Shown in pieces: positions 17,306 to 25,629 of a DNA stretch of 64,000 nucleotides (position 1 is the first letter of the stretch; every line of letters starts with the position of its first letter). The stretch spans positions 8,184,001-8,248,000 of the forward strand of contig NZ_CP109473.1 in the NCBI RefSeq assembly GCF_036227405.1. The letters run 5' to 3'. The notes below the pieces were generated by a model. It saw only the letters and a program-made list of their open reading frames with translations. It searched no databases and was not told the origin of the DNA. Both the position numbers and the translations under genes were made by a program. This DNA is from Streptomyces sp. NBC_01460. Its GTDB lineage: Bacteria; Actinomycetota; Actinomycetes; Streptomycetales; Streptomycetaceae.

Positions 17306-18109
17306 TCAGGCCAGGTCGGTGCAGTACGTGATCGTCGCGTCGTCCGCCGCCAGCGCCTGGCGGGTCTCCTCCTGCCGGACGCGTCGGATGGTCTCGGCCG
17401 CTCCGCCCGACGCGAGGACCGTCATCACCTGCGGCCAGGTGGCGAGCCCGAACCGGTCCACGAGGCGGCCGGCTCCGTTGCTGAGCAGGGCGGCTCCGGT
17501 GACCTCGGCGACCGGACACCTGCCGGTGATCGCCTCGTCCGCCGCCCGCGGGTCGTCCTTGGCCACCCAGAAGCCGCCCGGCGCATTCCGGTTGGCACGC
17601 AGCTCGCGGAGGATGCGGTGGTGCGCGTCACTGCCCTTGGCGACGGCGGCGAGCGCGGGTTCGTACCGTCGGCTGATGACCACCTCTCGGGGATCGGTCA
17701 CCACGAGCGGCATACGGTCCGCCCGGTCCAGCACGAGGACGGAATCACCGAGTACCAGGTATTCGGCCCAGCCTTCGGAGACGCGGAGGACGGCAACGGT
17801 CGCCGACGGGCTGATGGGGTCGGCGACGGCGCAGGTGTCGCGGTGCTCGTCGGTCACCAGCTCGACGGCTTCGGCGAGCAGCGCCGCGAGACCGCGGTCC
17901 TGTGCGAGCGCAAGGAGACCGAGGAGGCTTCCTCCCAGACGACCGGCGTACCAGGCGACGCCGTGCAGGCAGGTGTGGTCGCTGCCGGGGATGCCGGCGC
18001 CGTCGATCAGCACCGCTGCCGTCGGCACGGCACCGGTGAAGTCCTCGTTCACCCGGCCGGGCCGCTTCGGAACGCTCGTCATCGACACCCGCATGCCCTG
18101 CCACCCCAT
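17306..18109 (-). CDS. PP2C-like protein phosphatase domain protein
   Basis: 267 residues with a reduced PP2C fold. VNEDFTGAVPTAAVLIDGAG gives the metal-binding ED and DG pair. SATVAVLRVSEGWAEYLVLG and GDSVLVLD correspond to the central GDSR strand. GAALLSNGAGRLVDRFGLATW matches the late LxSDG region, with N for D. The altered SDG motif may lower activity. PP2C enzymes remove phosphate from Ser/Thr proteins in a Mn/Mg-dependent way. A second ATG at 18094 (MRVSMTSVPKRPG) may be the true start. No kinase is adjacent. Confidence 0.72.
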   Translation of the reverse strand: MGWQGMRVSMTSVPKRPGRVNEDFTGAVPTAAVLIDGAGIPGSDHTCLHGVAWYAGRLGGSLLGLLALAQDRGLAALLAEAVELVTDEHRDTCAVADPISPSATVAVLRVSEGWAEYLVLGDSVLVLDRADRMPLVVTDPREVVISRRYEPALAAVAKGSDAHHRILRELRANRNAPGGFWVAKDDPRAADEAITGRCPVAEVTGAALLSNGAGRLVDRFGLATWPQVMTVLASGGAAETIRRVRQEETRQALAADDATITYCTDLA

Positions 18110-18342
18110 CCGGCCTGTGAGAGCGTCGACCTTACAACCGCCCCCGTGCCGGGGCAGCTACTTCCGCAGTCGCGAGGAAAGAGTGGTGAACCGGTCGTGC
18201 GCGAGTGACTCCCGACGACCCCGCCCGGACCGAGTGCTCCGCCGCAGCCGGAAGGACCGCCGAGAGCCGCCTGCGAGGGACCTGACCGGCTGCCGGCCCT
18301 CGGACCCGGTGTGCGCCGGGTCCGAGAACGGGTGGTGTGCGG

Positions 18343-19209
18343 TCAGCCGAGGCCGAGGACGGTCATCGCACGTTCGGCCATGCGGCGCTCTCCCAAGGCG
18401 TTGGGGTGGACGGGGACGATGTTCTGACCGAACAGGAGCGGCTCGATCCACCGGGTCCCGGAGGCCTTGCAGGCGTCGTGGCCTTCGGAGGCCGCGGAGA
18501 AGTCCACGTACGTCGCACCGGTCTCCTCGGCGGCGCGTTCGACGACGTCGTTGAGATGGGCCTGGATGGCGCGCAGGTAGGGCACGTCACCGGAGGCGAT
18601 CGGAAGCTTGACGAAGCAGGACGGGTCCGCGGTGGCGGGTGTGATCCAGGGGTATCCCAGGGCGGCGATGCGTGCGTTGGGGGCCTTGGCCCGGAGCGTC
18701 TGCAGAGCGGACTTGAGGGCGGGGTAGGTGTTCGCCTCGATCTGGTTGTCGAAGGAGGCGCCGTTCTTGTCCTTGCAGGGGCTGCCCTTGCCGCCGCTGA
18801 GGACACCCGCCGTGCCGCACGTGGTGAGGGCGTTGATGAAGGTGCTGTTGTCGTTGCCGCCCATCGTGAACGTCACCAGGTCGGTGTCCGCGCTGAGCGC
18901 GTCGGCCTGGGGCGCCACCCCCGGGTACTGGGACCGGGTGAAGTCCTTGGTCTGGGCGGCGCCGCAGGTGACGTCCTTGAGGCGGGCGCCCGTCGCCGAG
19001 GCGATGACGTGGGGGTAGTTCGCGGTGGAGCGCAGACACAACAGATTGGACAGGTCCACGGGCAGGACGCCCGATCCGGCGCTGTAGCTGTCACCCAGGG
19101 CGACGTAGTCCAGTGGCGTCGCAGCGTGCGCAGTGGTGGTTCCGGCGGCGGTGAGGGCCAGTGCACAGGTCAGAGCTGACGCGGCCATGACACTACGGGT
19201 TCTGGTCAT
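18343..19209 (-). CDS. Secreted SGNH/GDSL-family esterase or lipase
   Basis: 288 residues. A signal peptide (MTRTRSVMAASALTCALALT to AHAA) precedes an SGNH domain. Block I holds the nucleophile as YVALGDSYSAG, block III reads FTMGGNDN, and block V reads VPVHPNALGERRMAE with the catalytic His. Six or more Cys in the mature part suggest disulfides, as in Streptomyces extracellular esterases such as S. rimosus lipase. It would hydrolyse ester bonds of lipids or acylated carbohydrates outside the cell. The ATG at 19209 has AGAAGAGAGAG upstream. A palindrome lies in the promoter shared with the divergent tetR-type gene. Confidence 0.88.
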   Translation of the reverse strand: MTRTRSVMAASALTCALALTAAGTTTAHAATPLDYVALGDSYSAGSGVLPVDLSNLLCLRSTANYPHVIASATGARLKDVTCGAAQTKDFTRSQYPGVAPQADALSADTDLVTFTMGGNDNSTFINALTTCGTAGVLSGGKGSPCKDKNGASFDNQIEANTYPALKSALQTLRAKAPNARIAALGYPWITPATADPSCFVKLPIASGDVPYLRAIQAHLNDVVERAAEETGATYVDFSAASEGHDACKASGTRWIEPLLFGQNIVPVHPNALGERRMAERAMTVLGLG

Positions 19210-19413
19210 GTGCTCTCTCTTCTCGATGGCGGTGCGGGAGGGGTTCCGGCCCCTTCGCGGCAGCCGGTCCCGCGGTGAAGGAGCGGCTCGAGCGGGGTGG
19301 TGCCGACGCCGGTGGGGTGGTCTGCGGAACGCGCGCCGGATCCCGTCGGACGTCACGGGCGCGGTTACCGCCCGGTGCTACCCCTAGGTAATGTGGGCCA
19401 CCTCCGCAGCGAC

Positions 19414-19435
19414 GTCAACTAAGTTGACACAACTT
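19414..19435. promoter_or_regulatory. Overlapping palindromes, likely TetR operator
   Basis: GTCAACT (19414-19420), A, AGTTGAC (19422-19428) is a perfect 15-base palindrome. Its right half also pairs with CAACTT (19430-19435) through AAGTTG-ACA-CAACTT. So three alternating half-sites sit in the 317-base gap between the SGNH esterase and the TetR gene, about 92 bases before the latter. This spacing is typical for a TetR dimer site controlling one or both genes. Confidence 0.65.
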
Positions 19436-19526
19436 TCCCGGACTGCCGGCGCGCCGCCGCGTACCCCTTCTGTTCCGCCGGGATCCCCGCCCGCGCCGGC
19501 GCCGTCGTCGGGCCTACTCTGGGCAC

Positions 19527-20132
19527 ATGGCGCAGCCCGGTACAGGAACCACGACGCGCGAAGCCATCCGCACCGCCGCCACCCGGCTGTTCCAGGAGCG
19601 GGGGTACGCCGGTGCGACCGTCCGTCAGATCGCCGCGGCGGCCGGCGCCGACCCGGCGCTGGTGATCCGTCATTTCAAGAACAAGGAACTGCTGTTCCTG
19701 GAGACGATGCATCTGACCATCGACGACGAACCGCTCCTGGACGTCCCCGTGGAGGTGCTGGGTGAGCGCCTCGTCGATCTCGTCCTCGGTCTCGACGGTG
19801 GCGCCCAGGGCGTGTTCCTCGCCCTGGTGCGCGGCAGTAACGAGCCGGAGATCCTGCGACGGCTCAAGGACACCCACGAGAAGGTCCTGATCGAACCGCT
19901 GCGCGCCCGCCTGTCAGGACCCGATGCCGACATCCGCGCGCGCCTGGCGGCCTCGGTCGCCGCGGGACTGCTCCACTCCCTGTGGGTGGCGCGCGACGAG
20001 ACGCTGCTCGGAACCGACCGTGCCACCCTCGTGACCCGCTACGGCGCACTGATCCAGCACGTCCTTACGCCTCCCCTCTCCGGTGCCCGCCCTGTGGGAA
20101 CTCCCTCCGTGACAGGCTCCTCGTTCCTGTGA
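19527..20132 (+). CDS. TetR-family transcriptional regulator
   Basis: 201 residues. The TetR DNA-binding domain spans roughly 9-55: TREAIRTAATRLFQERGYAG, ATVRQIAAAAGADPALVIRH and FKNKELLF. The C-terminal ligand-binding half is helical (EVLGERLVDLVLGLDGGAQG and the late RYGALIQHVL). These proteins are dimeric repressors released by small ligands. A palindrome upstream suggests autoregulation and control of the divergent secreted esterase. The ligand is not predictable. Confidence 0.88.
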   Translation: MAQPGTGTTTREAIRTAATRLFQERGYAGATVRQIAAAAGADPALVIRHFKNKELLFLETMHLTIDDEPLLDVPVEVLGERLVDLVLGLDGGAQGVFLALVRGSNEPEILRRLKDTHEKVLIEPLRARLSGPDADIRARLAASVAAGLLHSLWVARDETLLGTDRATLVTRYGALIQHVLTPPLSGARPVGTPSVTGSSFL

Positions 20133-20306
20133 CCGATTCCGGTCGCCCGGCGCATGGGAGACCGACAGCAGGGTGGGTCGTGCGGTACATGCCGATCCGG
20201 CGGTCGACGGGCAGGTGGCCCGCCGGTGGACCCGCCTGCCGAGGGCGGACGAAAGGGCTTGGCGGCCACAGTCGAGGCAGCCGACGTCGCCGGCCACCCC
20301 TGGGCC

Positions 20307-21422
20307 TCACCCGGTGCGCTCACCTATCCGGGGCACGACGGGCCGTGCCGACCGCAGCAGCACCGGTCGCAGCCTGCTGTACCCGCGCACCGATACGGGG
20401 CGGAGCACCTTCAGTTCGTACGGCGCCATGCCGGCCAGCTCGCCCGCCAGCACCGTGTTGACCAGTACGGTGCCGGGGCGGGCCACCGCGGTGAGCCGCG
20501 CCGCGATGTTCACCGCCGCCCCGTAGACGTCGCCGAACCGGCTGAGCACGGCGCCGTGGGCCAGCCCGGTCCGCATCCGCGGCAGTCCCTCTTCCGTCTC
20601 GGCGCGGGCGGCGAGCTCCAGGGCGATGTCCGCGGCCGCCTGTGCCGACTCGCACACGAAGAGCACCTCGTCGCCGATGGTCTTCACCACGCGGCCCCGG
20701 CCCTCGGTGACCACGTCACCGGTCAGGCTCTCGAACCGGTCGAGCACCTGCACGAGTTCGGCGCTGTCCAGTCCGCGGGTCATCCGGGTGTAGCCGACCA
20801 TGTCCGTGAATCCCACGGCCCGGTCGCGGACGTCGGCACCCTCCCGGGGCGGCACCGGCCCGCTCGCAGCCTTCCCCGCACGGCCCTTTCCCGGCTCCTG
20901 ACCGGCGAGCGCGTCCCCCTGCGTCTCGGCCAGGAGCCGTCCTGTCGACGCGGCCAGATGCCGGCGCCAGACATGCCGCTGGAGGAGCTCGATCTCTGGC
21001 AGCAGTGCCGCGGCGTGGCCCATCAACTCCTCGTCGTCCCAGGGGGCGGCCGAGTCGTTGTTCATCCAGGCCCAGAGTGTGTGTACCTGCCACTCGGCGA
21101 GCCGGGACAGATGGTGCCCGAGAGCGCGCGCCATCATCGTCTCGCTCTCCTCGGTGATGAGGCCGGCCTCGATGAGCCGTTCGCCCGCGCGCAGTGCCTC
21201 GACGTCGGCGTCGGTGAACACCCTGGCGTCCTCATCGGCCACCGGAAACCCCAGCGCACGCCAGATCTGCGCGGTCCGCTCGGGCCCGACCCCGGACCGT
21301 TCGGCGATGTCCCTCCTCGTCCAGACGCGGCCGCCACCGAGCAGTACCTCCTCGACGGTCCTGCGCGGATCGCCGGGGCCGGACGGGTCAGCCGCGTTCT
21401 CCGCCTGACCTGTCGCACTCAT
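20307..21422 (-). CDS. Class III adenylate/guanylate cyclase with N-terminal regulatory domain
   Basis: 371 residues from ATG at 21422. The first ~150 residues (RRTVEEVLLGGGRVWTRRDI through HHLSRLAEWQVHTLWAW) match the adenylate-cyclase regulatory domain seen in mycobacterial pH-sensing cyclases. The catalytic domain has metal Asp in VGFTDMVGYTRMT, substrate/metal residues in VVKTIGDEVLFV, and FGDVYGAAVNIAARLTAVA with the transition-state Asn/Arg. All key residues are present, so cAMP synthesis is likely. Its ATG overlaps the stop of the universal stress protein gene (ATGA), so the two are translationally coupled. Confidence 0.88.
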   Translation of the reverse strand: MSATGQAENAADPSGPGDPRRTVEEVLLGGGRVWTRRDIAERSGVGPERTAQIWRALGFPVADEDARVFTDADVEALRAGERLIEAGLITEESETMMARALGHHLSRLAEWQVHTLWAWMNNDSAAPWDDEELMGHAAALLPEIELLQRHVWRRHLAASTGRLLAETQGDALAGQEPGKGRAGKAASGPVPPREGADVRDRAVGFTDMVGYTRMTRGLDSAELVQVLDRFESLTGDVVTEGRGRVVKTIGDEVLFVCESAQAAADIALELAARAETEEGLPRMRTGLAHGAVLSRFGDVYGAAVNIAARLTAVARPGTVLVNTVLAGELAGMAPYELKVLRPVSVRGYSRLRPVLLRSARPVVPRIGERTG

Positions 21423-21868
21423 GTGGTGTGCACGATCAGCACGTCGAGGCCGGCCTTCCTCGCGATGTCCGCCGGTACGGAGCCGAGGATGCGCCCGGCG
21501 AGCGAGCGAAGCCCTCGGTTGCCGACGACCAGGAGGTCGGCCGAGCACTCCTCGGCGATCCGCACGAGTGCGGGAACCGGTTCGTCCTGCACGGCGACCG
21601 ACCGGACGTTCGACGCGCCCTGCGCGCGGGCGCGGTCCTTGGCGGTCCGCAGGGTGTCCTCGGCGGGTGCCGAGCCCACCACCTGATAGGCCTCGGAACC
21701 CAGTTGGTCCTGGGCCAGGGCGAGCTCGGGGCCGCGCATCGGTGCGTAGGCACAGGCGATCACGAGTTCGGCCCCGCAGACGGCGGCGAGCCGGGCAGCC
21801 CCCTCGACCGCTGCGAACGACGACTCCGAGCCGTCGGTGCCGACCATGACAGTCCGGTAGGCGATCAC
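21419..21868 (-). CDS. Universal stress protein (UspA family)
   Basis: 149 residues forming one Usp domain: TVMVGTDGSESSFAAVEGAA at the start, then LVIACAYAP, and the ATP-binding motif ADLLVVGNRGLRSLAGRILG SVP (G-2x-G-9x-G-S type). This pattern indicates an ATP-binding Usp involved in survival under starvation or redox stress. GTG at 21868 has GGAGGG five bases upstream. It is the first gene of a two-gene operon with the cyclase, behind an unusual palindromic promoter region. Confidence 0.88.
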   Translation of the reverse strand: MIAYRTVMVGTDGSESSFAAVEGAARLAAVCGAELVIACAYAPMRGPELALAQDQLGSEAYQVVGSAPAEDTLRTAKDRARAQGASNVRSVAVQDEPVPALVRIAEECSADLLVVGNRGLRSLAGRILGSVPADIARKAGLDVLIVHTT

Positions 21869-21885
21869 GTCACCCTCCTTACCAG

Positions 21886-21908
21886 GGAGTAAACTTACTC
21901 CGGAGTAA
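21886..21908. promoter_or_regulatory. Two overlapping perfect palindromes upstream of usp-cyclase operon
   Basis: GGAGTAA (21886-21892), AC, TTACTCC (21895-21901) and a third half-site GGAGTAA (21902-21908) make two overlapping perfect palindromes: GGAGTAA-2-TTACTCC and TTACTCCGGAGTAA. They lie 18 bases ahead of the usp start codon. The position would block transcription or translation start, as expected for a repressor operator. Confidence 0.65.
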
Positions 21909-22173
21909 GATAGAGGGCTGTGAGCCTGCCGGACAAGGGGCAGGACAAGCCGCTCCTGTCCGGTCGTCCGTCCGGAAACCGCCGCTTCACCGCACCCGTC
22001 GTCGAGTCCGACGACCTGCGAGCGCCGGGTCGTCTCATCAGGACACAGGACAGCCGCCCCGTGTTCGGGTCTTCTGCCCATACGGCACCACGACCGGCGA
22101 GAGGGAGACTTCCCGCCAGGGGCGTCGGCCCGTCAGGGAGGCCGACGCCGAGGATCGAAGGGGGAGACACGCG

Positions 22174-22914
22174 ATGAGTGGTCAGCTGTACGACGGGATC
22201 GGCGAGGCGTTCGAGGGCTTCAAGACCCTCCCGCTCGCGCGCTACGCGGAGGTACCCGGATTCCTCGCCCTCGTCGGCGACGTCAGCGGAAGGTCCGTCC
22301 TCGACCTGGCTTCCGGAACCGGCTTCTACAGCCGGGAGTTCAAGCGCCGTGGCGCGACCCGAGTGCTCGGCGTCGACATCTCCTCCGCGATGGTCGACGC
22401 GGCACGGGCCCTGGAGGACCGTGACCCACTGGGCGTCCGCTACGAGGTCGCTGACGTCGCCGCGCTGCGCGCCTTCGAACAGCGCTTCGACCTCGCGATC
22501 GCGGTCCAGCTGTTCAACTACGCCGAGGACGTCGCGACCATCGAGCGGATGTGCCGCACCATCCACCGCAGCATCGAGGACGGAGCAGAACTCTTCGCAT
22601 TCATGCAGAACCCGGACTTCCGCTTCGACGGGCCCTCGCTGGCCAAGTACGGCTTCCTGTGTGAGTCGCTCGGCGAGGAGACCGCGATCGGGCCGCGCGT
22701 GCGGATCACCGCACTCCTCGACCCGCCGATCTCGTTCGAGGCGAACCCGCCCGGTCGGGCCGTCTACGAGAAGTGCCTGCGGGCGGCCGGATTCAGCGAG
22801 ATCACGTGGGTTCCGCCGGCAGTCTCCGCCGAGGGCATCCGCGCGTACGGGAAGGAGTTCTGGGACGACTGCACAGCCAACCCTCCGCTGACGATGCTGC
22901 GCTGCCGGGCCTGA
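22174..22914 (+). CDS. Class I SAM-dependent methyltransferase
   Basis: 246 residues with the Rossmann SAM-binding core. Motif I is SVLDLASGTGFYSREFKRRG (residues ~41-60), the acidic residue after strand 2 is in VLGVDISSAMVDAA, and YEVADVAAL gives motif III. The N-terminal YDGIGEAFEGFKTLPLARYA and C-terminal YEKCLRAAGFSEITWVPPAV are typical of small-molecule methyltransferases related to ToxA/UbiE. The substrate is unknown. The ATG at 22174 follows a GGGGGAG ribosome site. It stands apart from the usp operon, transcribed the other way. Confidence 0.85.
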   Translation: MSGQLYDGIGEAFEGFKTLPLARYAEVPGFLALVGDVSGRSVLDLASGTGFYSREFKRRGATRVLGVDISSAMVDAARALEDRDPLGVRYEVADVAALRAFEQRFDLAIAVQLFNYAEDVATIERMCRTIHRSIEDGAELFAFMQNPDFRFDGPSLAKYGFLCESLGEETAIGPRVRITALLDPPISFEANPPGRAVYEKCLRAAGFSEITWVPPAVSAEGIRAYGKEFWDDCTANPPLTMLRCRA

Positions 22915-23068
22915 TGCCCAGTGGCCCGGTCCTTTTCGGCCGGGACAGTGGTCCGGAAGCCGGTCACGGCACCGGTCGAGGAGGACGGGGTGGTCGCGGT
23001 GACCCCCGTCCGCCTCACCGTCCGGCGCCACGGACCGCGCTGCGCCGCTGCCGCTAGGGTCGGGTGCC

Positions 23069-23740
23069 ATGACTGACTGGACCGGGGTGCGTGAGAGGGT
23101 TCTGGGGCTGGCCGCAGCGCCGGGCAGCGACAAGGTGTTCGGAGCCTCGGGGCACGGCTTCGGCCTCGAGGTGCCCTTGACGGCCGCCGAGGTGGCCGAC
23201 ATGGAGAGATGGCTCGGCGCCGAGCTGCCCGAGCAGTACCGCTCGTTCCTGCTGTACGTCGGAGCCGGGGGAGCGGGGCCTGCCTACGGCGTCCTCCCGG
23301 TACGGCGCGACGGCGCCGGTGGCTGGCGCTGGGCCGGCGACGTCCCCGAGGAGATCGAGCCGGCTGCGCTCGCCGAGCCGTTCCCGGGAGGCGCGGACCC
23401 GACGGCAGCGGCACGGATCCTGGCCGAGCGGCCGAGCGAGGAGGAGTTCGACGACCTCGCCGACCTCGATGTGGCCCTGGAACTGTGGGAGGAGCGCATG
23501 GCCGAGACGCAGTACGACCCACGCTTCACCGCCGGGGCGCTCTGCCTGTGCGACGAGGGCTGCGGGCTGAAGACCTGGCTCGTCGTCACAGGTCCGGAAC
23601 GGGGGCGAATATGGCGTGATCCGCGCTGTGACGGCACGGATCTGCATCCGATGCGCGACGACGACGGTTCCCCGCTGGACTTCGCCGGTTGGTACCTGGG
23701 GTGGCTCACCGCCGCAGAAGCCTCCTGCGGCATGGGCTGA
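23069..23740 (+). CDS. SMI1/KNR4 family protein
   Basis: 223 residues with the SUKH pattern: PLTAAEVADMERWLGAELPE followed by QYRSFLLYVGAGGAGPAYGV (strand-helix-strand core), a middle part rich in Glu/Asp, and a closing FAGWYLGWL typical of the last helix. The family binds partner proteins, and many members are immunity proteins against nuclease toxins. No toxin lies beside it, so a housekeeping or orphan-immunity role is equally possible. ATG at 23069. The first gene of the window is a second, unrelated copy. Confidence 0.82.
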   Translation: MTDWTGVRERVLGLAAAPGSDKVFGASGHGFGLEVPLTAAEVADMERWLGAELPEQYRSFLLYVGAGGAGPAYGVLPVRRDGAGGWRWAGDVPEEIEPAALAEPFPGGADPTAAARILAERPSEEEFDDLADLDVALELWEERMAETQYDPRFTAGALCLCDEGCGLKTWLVVTGPERGRIWRDPRCDGTDLHPMRDDDGSPLDFAGWYLGWLTAAEASCGMG

Positions 23741-23869
23741 GAGGAAGAGTCGCGCACCCTTTCCGCTGGGCCGGATTTTTTTCGGACGGCGATGTCGAGA
23801 AGACGCGACCGGCTCCGTCCCCGTGGTGAAGGTGACCGAACGGGTCGCACCAGCACCGAGGAGAACACC

Positions 23870-24286
23870 ATGGCCAAGTACCTGCTTCTGAAGCACTACC
23901 GCGGCGCCCCGGCCCCGGTCAACGACGTACCCATGACGGAGTGGACGCCCGAGGAGATCTCGGCCCACATGCGGTACATGAGCGACTTCGCCGACCGGCT
24001 CGAGAAGACCGGCGAGTTCGTCGACGGCCAGGCGCTCGCACCCGAGGGGACGTTCGTCCAGTACGGCGGTGAGGGGCGTCCGCCCGTGACCGACGGGCCG
24101 TTCGCGGAGACCAAGGACCTCATCGCCGGCTGGATGGTGATCGACGTCGACAGCTACGAGCGTGCCGTCGAGCTCGCCGGAGAGCTGTCAGCCGCTCCCG
24201 GGGCGGGCGGCAGGCCGATCCACGAGTGGCTCGAGCTGCGCCCGTTCCTCAGCGCGCAGCCGGCCGTCACCGAGTGCCCTCACTGA
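23870..24286 (+). CDS. YCII-domain protein of an ECF42 sigma module
   Basis: 138 residues of the YCII/DGPF fold: MAKYLLLKHYRG, VPMTEWTPEEISAHMRYMS, and the signature VTDGPFAETKDLIAGWMVID. Proteins with this DGPF motif are encoded next to ECF42 sigma factors throughout actinobacteria and are thought to form an enzyme- or sensor-like partner. GAGGAG precedes the ATG at 23870. The stop overlaps the ATG of the sigma factor gene (ATGA-type contact at 24284-24288), so both are cotranslated. Confidence 0.9.
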   Translation: MAKYLLLKHYRGAPAPVNDVPMTEWTPEEISAHMRYMSDFADRLEKTGEFVDGQALAPEGTFVQYGGEGRPPVTDGPFAETKDLIAGWMVIDVDSYERAVELAGELSAAPGAGGRPIHEWLELRPFLSAQPAVTECPH

Positions 24287-25431
24287 TGAACGAGGCTCTG
24301 ATCCGGAGCCTCACGCCGAGCGTGCTCGGGATCCTCGTCCGCCGCGGAGCCGACTTCGCGGCGGCCGAGGACGCCGTGCAGGACGCCCTGGTCGAGGCGG
24401 TCCGCGTCTGGCCGGCCGACCCTCCGCGGGATGCGAAGGGCTGGCTGGTCACCGCGGCCTGGCGCAAGTTCCTCGACGCCACCCGCTCGGACGCCGCCCG
24501 CCGCCGGCGTGAGGACCGCGTGGACGAGGAGCCGGCACCAGGGCCGGCTCCCGCGACGGACGACACGCTCCAGCTCTACTTCCTGTGCGCCCACCCCACG
24601 CTGACCCCCTCCTCCGCCGTCGCGCTCACGCTGCGCGCCGTCGGCGGACTGACCACCCGGCAGATCGCCCAGGCCTACCTGGTGCCCGAGGCGACCATGG
24701 CGCAGCGCATCAGCCGGGCCAAGCGCACGGTCTCCGGCGTGCGGTTCGAGCAGTCCGGCGACGTCGCCACGGTGCTGCGCGTCCTCTACCTGGTCTTCAA
24801 CGAGGGCTACTCCGGCGACGTCGACCTCGCCGCCGAGGCCATCCGGCTCACCCGGCAGCTCGCCGCCGCGATCGACCACCCCGAAGTAGCCGGGCTGCTC
24901 GCTCTCATGCTGCTCCACTACGCCCGCCGTGCGTCCCGGACCTCGTCCGACGGCAGGCTGGTGCCGCTCGCCGAGCAGGACCGCGGCCGGTGGGACACCG
25001 CGTCGATCGCCGCGGGCGTGGAGATCCTGCAGACGGCCCTCGCCCGCGACCGGCTGGGGGAATTCCAGGCACAGGCCGCCATCGCGGCGCTGCACGCCGA
25101 CGCGCCCACCGCGGAGGAGACCGACTGGGTGCAGATCGTCGAGTGGTACGACGAGCTCGCCCGCCTGACCGACAGCCCGGTCGTCCGGCTCAACCGCGCG
25201 GTGGCCGTCGGTGAGGCCGACGGACCGCGCGCCGGTCTGAAAGCGCTCGCCGCCGTGGACGCCGCACTGCCTCGCCACGCGGCGGTGGCGGCCTACCTCC
25301 ATGAGCGCGACGGCGACCTGGCGACGGCGGCGCAGCTGTACGCCGAGGCGGCCCACAAGGCACCCAACCTCGCGGAGCGCGACCATCTGACACGGCAGGC
25401 CGCCCGTCTCCATGCCCGACGGAGCCGCTGA
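24286..25431 (+). CDS. ECF42-type RNA polymerase sigma factor
   Basis: 381 residues. The N-terminal sigma2 and sigma4 regions (FAAAEDAVQDALVEAVRVWP, GWLVTAAWRKFLDATRSDAA, LTTRQIAQAYLVPEATMAQR) are followed by the ~200-residue C-terminal extension found in ECF42. It has VLYLVFNEGYSGD, LALMLLHYARRASR, VEWYDELARLTDSPVVRLNR and a TPR-like end. In this group the extension replaces an anti-sigma factor in control, and promoters are usually those of the YCII partner. The ATG at 24286 overlaps the upstream stop. Downstream LysE is separate (198-base gap). Confidence 0.92.
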   Translation: MNEALIRSLTPSVLGILVRRGADFAAAEDAVQDALVEAVRVWPADPPRDAKGWLVTAAWRKFLDATRSDAARRRREDRVDEEPAPGPAPATDDTLQLYFLCAHPTLTPSSAVALTLRAVGGLTTRQIAQAYLVPEATMAQRISRAKRTVSGVRFEQSGDVATVLRVLYLVFNEGYSGDVDLAAEAIRLTRQLAAAIDHPEVAGLLALMLLHYARRASRTSSDGRLVPLAEQDRGRWDTASIAAGVEILQTALARDRLGEFQAQAAIAALHADAPTAEETDWVQIVEWYDELARLTDSPVVRLNRAVAVGEADGPRAGLKALAAVDAALPRHAAVAAYLHERDGDLATAAQLYAEAAHKAPNLAERDHLTRQAARLHARRSR

Positions 25432-25629
25432 CGGGTCACGCACATCCGGCACGGACCTCACGCCACGGGACGGTACGGGTGGGCGCCCCGGCCGAGGTCT
25501 GCGGCCACGTCCGGTCCGCCCCCGCGTGCCCGTCGCCGTACAGGGGTGGTTCGCCCCGGCGCGGGCCGACCCTCGGCGAAGCGAAGTGGAGGGAAAAGTG
25601 GGTGGGAGGAGGAATCCGGTCGTGATTGC

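Noticed and set aside
21920..22177. 85-codon frame before the methyltransferase gene with an ATGA overlap
   Set aside because: The protein is low-complexity and Arg/Pro-rich with no family match. The GTG start lies right beside the palindromic operator, and the methyltransferase has its own ribosome site.
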